Part shown: piece by piece, positions 61,501-64,000 of the stretch | Position numbering within the stretch: the stretch's first letter is position 1 | Layout: the number at the start of each line of letters is the position of its first letter | NCBI RefSeq assembly: GCF_003590095.1 | Contig: NC_039486.1 | Span: forward strand, 6,446,336-6,510,335 | Direction: 5' to 3' | Source of the DNA: Trichoplusia ni | Taxonomy: Eukaryota > Arthropoda > Insecta > Lepidoptera > Noctuidae | DNA: 64,000 nucleotides | The notes under the pieces: generated by a model | What the model was told of the DNA's origin: nothing | What the model saw: the letters and a program-made list of their open reading frames with translations, nothing else | The model's database searches: none | Position numbers and translations under genes: made by a program

Positions 61501-63838
61501 TATTTAGTAAACGTTTAATATTAAGTAAAGTTCAATTATACTTAAATATGTTATTATCTGGAAAGCTCCTATATCGACTGGTATATATCGTTTAAAACAT
61601 ATTAAAATATTCGATTCAAAGCTTCGTAAATATGTATAATTGTTTAAGAAACACTGATTGTATATTTGCGTTAAGCCGTCGGCATAGAAGCTTTGTTACA
61701 GATTTTAATCATAGTTGCAAAATTAAAACTGAAGCTTTTCTATCTACAAATCAAATAAATATAAATTGGGTTATAATAAAATAAAATATAAAGCACATTA
61801 AAATTCACCATCTCCAACATTGACAACGCGATATATCTGACAAAATAATGCGTTTATTGATCATTGAATTAATATACCGAAGATCACATTATTTTGTTAG
61901 TTATTCAACATACAGTTAGTAAGCCAAGCAACAAGCTAAATAATTAGCAAATGCGCAAATTATGTAATGAACCAAATATAAAGACAGGAACCCTTAGGAT
62001 AGGTAGGTGAAAGGAAGTAAATAAAATGCAAGGAGGGGACGAAAGGGGTACGTCGATGATAGCCGCAGCCGGTTCCTATGGAAAGCTTTCAAGACGACTG
62101 ATCTAAACCCTGTCTGGAGATTCCATAACGTTTATCGTTTTTAATCTAATCACCTAACGTGATGTGTTTTATAATGATGAAGACTGATAAGTAAAGTTTT
62201 GAGAACTGCCGATCATCGATATTTTTAATCTAGTCATTGAAAGTAACAGAATATTTAAAGCATACAATATCGAATCTACGCAAAGCTGGTCCGTGCTAGG
62301 AATGAAGGGTACACGAATGCGAGTTGTATACCATGGACTTCTAGTGAGGCAGTATAGTTGGACATGCCAGCGGCATTGCGCGCGATACACGCATAGGAGC
62401 CGCTGTGCGACCAACCCGCCGGGTCGATCAGAAGCAATGAAGCCCTCTGCGCAATTTTAGTTGCCGTAACTCCGGCTTTCTCCTTCAAAGGTTGTCCTTC
62501 AAAGTACCACTGAATATCGAGAGGTTGATCGCCCTCCGAGACCAAACAAGTAACTTGACTGGCCTGCCCCGCAAACAGCGGAGTCTCGAACGAGAATGGA
62601 ACTATGCGAGGCAGTACTGGAAACAACCATAGTGATTTGAGTTAGATCAATAAGGATATTGTCGAGGCAGGCAATGTTAGCGACTAGTGAGAGTAAAAGA
62701 GGGAAATGAATGGTGTCTGTGAACGAACAGCTCCTTTCAAGGTGCTATATTGTGATGTTAGTTCCCATATTAGAGATTCATTTGGCATCATAGCATAATC
62801 AGGTATAAACGTGCCGTTGACGACGAGTGTCGCTGCATATTCGGCGCGGCCGGCCGCGTTCTGCACGATGCAAGTGTAGTTTCCCTGGTGGTTTGCGTTC
62901 ACGGAGTTGATGGTGAGGAGCGAAGCGCGAGGGTTTAAAGGCATCGTCGTTATATCTCGTTGAAGGGTCGAATCTATGGTTTCGCTGCTGAACGTCCATG
63001 AGATTTCGAGAGGTAGATCTCCCTTGGTGGCGACACAATTCACTAAAGCTGTATCGCCTGGGTTGAATGGCACCTCACCGAAATTGAACGGCATTATCAA
63101 CGGTGGAACTAGGACAAAAAGTTATGAAAAAGTGAGAAGTGTAAAGGAAATGAAATTTGAGGTTAAAAGGACTGAAGCGTAAAAATAGTCACTTTTGGTT
63201 CGCACCCTTTACGACTAAATCAGTAGTATGGGAAACGGTGCCTGCTGCATTACTCGCAGTGCAATTGAATTGCCCTGCATGTGTCGCGTCCACAGATTCT
63301 ATGGTCAATACACTACTTCTTCGGTCGTTGTTACTAACGCGAACTCCAGAGATAGATTTAGCAGATCGATTATTGACCGTCCAGTCAATAATAACTGGCT
63401 GATCTCCATGTGTTACTATACACTGAAGAGCAAAATAATCTCCAAGAAAAGCCGGTTCGGGGCCGGCAGTGAAAGGTGCGATCTTGGGAGGAACTGAAAC
63501 AAAGTTTATCTAAATGACAAAATAATAATTTTCTACGATATGACACTAACCGTATACAATTAAGTCTGACGAATAGGTATTACGACCCGCACGATTCTCT
63601 CCGACACATGTGTATGAACCGGCGTGTTTTGCGTCCACAGATTCGATTATCATTAAACTACTTCTTTTCGAATTGTTTATAACGTAGTTATTATTTCTTT
63701 GAGAAATGGCTTGTCCGTTAAATTTCCAAGTTATAGTAAGCGGAAGGTCGCCAAAATTGATAGTGCATGCTGCCTGTAAATATTCTCCGACGTTTGCGGG
63801 TTTTTCGCCGAATGAGAATGGCAAAATGTTGGGAGGAA
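49892..63838 (-). CDS. Dscam1: Dscam1, 3' half (Ig7 variants to C-terminus), partial
   Basis: This is Down syndrome cell adhesion molecule 1, the hypervariable arthropod immunoglobulin receptor. It acts in neurite self-avoidance and is also expressed in haemocytes. The window holds, from high to low coordinates: four alternative Ig7 exons; Ig8-Ig9; FN1-FN4; Ig10; FN5-FN6; two alternative transmembrane exons; and a cytoplasmic tail ending at TAA 49892-49894. Diagnostic Dscam1 stretches are VPPRWILEPTDKAFAQGSD, LRDELGYIAPPNRKLPPVPG, HSTWDPRR, MEDEICPYATFHLLGFREEM, ESKDSNEISEAECD-like (SKDSNEISEAECD) and AYDTVAV at the C-terminus. Every junction keeps frame, and each alternative array is phase 1 to phase 1, so the members are interchangeable. 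Exons for Ig1-Ig6 and the rest of the Ig7 array lie beyond 64000. Sub-regions are annotated below. Confidence 0.93.
52059..52070 (+). repeat. G12 homopolymer run
   Basis: An uninterrupted run of twelve G lies in a Dscam1 intron about 90 bp downstream (minus strand) of the 52161 donor. The transcript would carry C12 here. Length may be a sequencing approximation. Confidence 0.6.
54086..54184 (-). CDS. Dscam1: Dscam1 phase-neutral (optional) cytoplasmic exon
   Basis: A 99-nt exon lies between acceptor TTCAG (54185-54189) and donor ACAG/GTCAG (54086/54085). It reads MGAHSTWDPRRHHYERVRR and ends GSGDTIST. HSTWDPRR is conserved with the Drosophila tail exon that is alternatively included. It enters and leaves in phase 1, so skipping it keeps frame (VI-S-MEDE without it). 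It is GC-rich and Arg-rich (RRPRLRRAG), unlike neighbouring exons. The exon is well supported; its optional use is inferred from symmetry and the fly precedent. Confidence 0.75.
55808..55987 (-). CDS. Dscam1: Dscam1 alternative transmembrane exon 2
   Basis: This 180-nt exon encodes GTIAPLPGNFDGDKELPPW, then the membrane helix (LVPILATIVVFIVGVVVICL) and a basic stop-transfer segment, ARRNTPHRLR. The acceptor is TTTTAG (55988-55993) and the donor GAG/GTCAGA, both phase 1. It is the alternative to the exon at 56020-56193. A longer version reading on through GQKDTYC is possible if a downstream donor is used; I chose the consensus donor. Confidence 0.85.
56020..56193 (-). CDS. Dscam1: Dscam1 alternative transmembrane exon 1
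   Basis: This 174-nt exon encodes GTIAPVREVGDGSLTTEQTL, the membrane helix (LIVPVVAAILVIIIAIVVVC) and VVRGARDHHK. The acceptor is CATTTCAG and the donor AAAG/GTAAAT, both phase 1. It shares the GTIAP start with the adjacent exon at 55808-55987, from which it is separated by only 32 nt. That spacing is too short for an intron, so the two cannot be joined to each other. This matches the mutually exclusive transmembrane exons 17.1/17.2 of Drosophila Dscam1. Confidence 0.88.
56431..57593 (-). CDS. Dscam1: Dscam1 FN5-FN6 exons
   Basis: Exons 57593-57442, 57212-57130, 57020-56844, 56672-56608 and 56532-56431 encode the two membrane-proximal fibronectin III domains. FN5 begins APPFPPQLSIASSSVSSLTL and contains GYTIHYKQEFGDWE and LFCGSRYQLYVTAYNG. 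FN6 begins KPPVPRAADFIEVGSSSVTL and contains CPMSHFVVENK and TWYVLRITAHNNAGF. All junctions are GT-AG and in frame with the transmembrane exons. Confidence 0.92.
57878..58239 (-). CDS. Dscam1: Dscam1 Ig10 exons
   Basis: Exons 58239-58130 and 58037-57878 encode the tenth Ig domain, inserted between FN4 and FN5 as in all Dscams. The first Cys is in DVKLPCLAVG, the core Trp in NILWK, and the second Cys in DAGEYSCHVDNQFG. Confidence 0.92.
58329..60156 (-). CDS. Dscam1: Dscam1 FN1-FN4 exons
   Basis: Exons are 60156-60000, 59915-59664, 59581-59471, 59377-59136, 59043-58888, 58742-58594 and 58461-58329. They encode four fibronectin III domains opening VPEAPYGLKVLDKSGRTVQL (FN1), APTGPPQDCKVDAVDKHTLR (FN2), APSVAPQDVLCTTLTAQTIR (FN3) and VPEAPRAVKALVMGQG (FN4). 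The conserved core tryptophans and tyrosines are present. The region ends ASCSPSDK before Ig10. All introns are short GT-AG introns. Confidence 0.93.
60232..61154 (-). CDS. Dscam1: Dscam1 Ig8-Ig9 constant exons
   Basis: Exons 61154-61035 and 60953-60780 encode Ig8 (PPRWILEPTDKAFAQGSDAK; Cys in KVECKADG and GYYLCEAVNG). Exons 60616-60528 and 60439-60232 encode Ig9 (APPQFEIKMRNQTARR; Cys in AVLQCQAKG and LFTCVATNAFG). The first exon is the constant acceptor for the Ig7 array, which joins it in phase 1. The 60953 exon uses an AAAG acceptor in a T-rich context. Confidence 0.92.
61155..62331 (-). other. intron between Ig7 array and first constant exon
   Basis: This 1.2-kb intron separates the last Ig7 variant from the Ig8 exon. 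It holds no further Ig7-like exon in any frame. It contains a long inverted repeat (61451-61550), described separately. Confidence 0.6.
61451..61550 (-). promoter_or_regulatory. candidate RNA stem-loop in Dscam1 Ig7-Ig8 intron
   Basis: CATATTTAAGTATA (61451-61464) is perfectly inverted at 61537-61550. Pairing continues with TGAAC (61466-61470) against 61530-61534, and with ATTAAAC (61471-61477) against 61513-61519 across a bulge. In Drosophila, mutually exclusive splicing of Dscam1 arrays relies on docking and selector RNA pairing near constant exons. This stem lies in such a position, but any role is inferred. Confidence 0.45.
62332..62616 (-). CDS. Dscam1: Dscam1 Ig7 alternative exon D (array-terminal)
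   Basis: This 285-nt exon is bounded by TTTCCAG and CATG/GTATAC and enters and leaves in phase 1. It encodes VLPRIVPFSFETPLFAGQ, then Cys in VTCLVSEGD, core Trp in DIQWYFEG, a second Cys in GSYACIARNAAG and the end SLEVHG. It is the variant nearest the constant exon and the most divergent of the four: it lacks the PP start, and has KIAQRASLLLID in place of RSSLMIIES. Confidence 0.9.
62815..63108 (-). CDS. Dscam1: Dscam1 Ig7 alternative exon C
   Basis: This 294-nt exon runs from acceptor GTCCTAG to a boundary in phase 1. It encodes VPPLIMPFNFGEVPFNPGDT, Cys in LVNCVATKGD, Trp in ISWTFSS, a second Cys in GNYTCIVQNAAG and the end TLVVNG. The expected boundary AACG is followed by GC (GCACGT at 62814-62809), not GT. 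The only nearby GT is out of phase with the array. Either it uses a GC donor or it is poorly spliced. Confidence 0.85.
63206..63493 (-). CDS. Dscam1: Dscam1 Ig7 alternative exon B
   Basis: This 288-nt exon runs from acceptor GTTTCAG to donor AAGG/GTGCGA, phase 1 to 1. It encodes VPPKIAPFTAGPEPAFLGD, Cys in ALQCIVTHGD, Trp in IIDWTVNNR, RRSSVLTIESVDATHAG, a second Cys in FNCTASNAAG and the end DLVVKG. It has exactly the length of exon A. Confidence 0.9.
63551..63838 (-). CDS. Dscam1: Dscam1 Ig7 alternative exon A
   Basis: This 288-nt exon runs from acceptor ATTCCAG to donor TACG/GTTAGT, phase 1 to 1. It encodes VPPNILPFSFGEKPANVGE, Cys in AACTINFGD, Trp in ITWKFNG, KRSSLMIIESVDAKHAG, a second Cys in YTCVGENRAG and the end DLIVYG. 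It most resembles typical Drosophila exon-9 variants. Further array members are expected beyond 64000. Confidence 0.92.
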
Positions 63839-64000
63839 CTGGAATGTCATTATATATTAGAGAAATAACCGAAAACTTTAACTATTACTGAATATAATAA
63901 GGACATAGAAAATAAAACTAATTTACCGAGCACCAGTTACGAGAAAATATTAAGCACCGTTTATAATCAAAGTAGACGTGTGGTAATCGACTCCTGCTTC

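Noticed and set aside
62332..63838. Four Ig7-like exons as pseudogenised duplicates or consecutive Ig domains
   Set aside because: All four are intact, phase-symmetric and start at equivalent positions. A constant exon completes only one Ig string, so alternative use fits better.
49892..63838. Neuroglian/L1-type or Dscam-like paralogue instead of Dscam1
   Set aside because: The Ig10 inserted between FN4 and FN5, the tail motif LGYIAPPNRKLPPVPG, the alternative transmembrane pair and the Ig7 array together are specific to arthropod Dscam1.

Overview
The window is nuclear DNA from an insect, most likely a moth or butterfly. It is AT-rich, its genes are split by GT-AG introns of 60 bp to several kb, and its intergenic DNA carries lepidopteran-type repeat debris (a SINE tail, LINE ends, hAT and foldback elements). 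The acyl-CoA desaturase carries the KPSE signature motif used to classify lepidopteran delta-9 desaturases. No bacterial, CRISPR or viral gene was seen. Exon boundaries were worked out by hand from splice signals, reading phase and protein homology. All identifications rest on recognising conserved protein sequence, not on database searches.

Layout. 1-1265: last exon of a nucleotide-sugar transporter (+, senju/SLC35A-like), followed by 3.9 kb without a recognised gene. 5190-7658: AMP-activated protein kinase beta subunit (-), five exons, one with a GC donor. 8203-15249: SLC36-type proton-coupled amino-acid transporter (+), six exons, head to head with the AMPK gene; its introns hold a LINE tail and an internally deleted hAT element with an 8-bp target duplication. 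17593-18498: an intronless ELAV/Hu-like three-RRM protein (+). 21180-25580: an ankyrin-repeat DHHC palmitoyltransferase (+, patsas/HIP14-like). 27659-33260: a KPSE-type delta-9 acyl-CoA desaturase (-) with a TATA-box promoter and a 5' UTR exon 1.7 kb upstream. 34736-34992: a MITE with 44-bp terminal inverted repeats. 35837-44637: a complete nine-exon BRCA1 homologue (-; RING plus two BRCT, 1,212 aa). 45848-48024: mitochondrial ATP synthase F1 delta subunit (+), divergent from BRCA1. 49892 to beyond the window end: the 3' half of Dscam1 (-).

The Dscam1 part is the most informative region. It contains the last four members of the mutually exclusive Ig7 exon array, then Ig8-Ig9, FN1-FN4, Ig10 and FN5-FN6. 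Two alternative transmembrane exons follow, and a cytoplasmic tail with a phase-neutral, probably optional exon, a pair of in-frame donors and a C-terminus ending AYDTVAV. A long imperfect RNA hairpin lies in the intron between the last Ig7 variant and the next constant exon, where a splicing docking structure would be expected. The genes are mostly unrelated housekeeping or neuronal loci. The only functional arrangements visible are the two head-to-head pairs, AMPK beta/SLC36 and BRCA1/ATP synthase delta, which probably share promoter regions.
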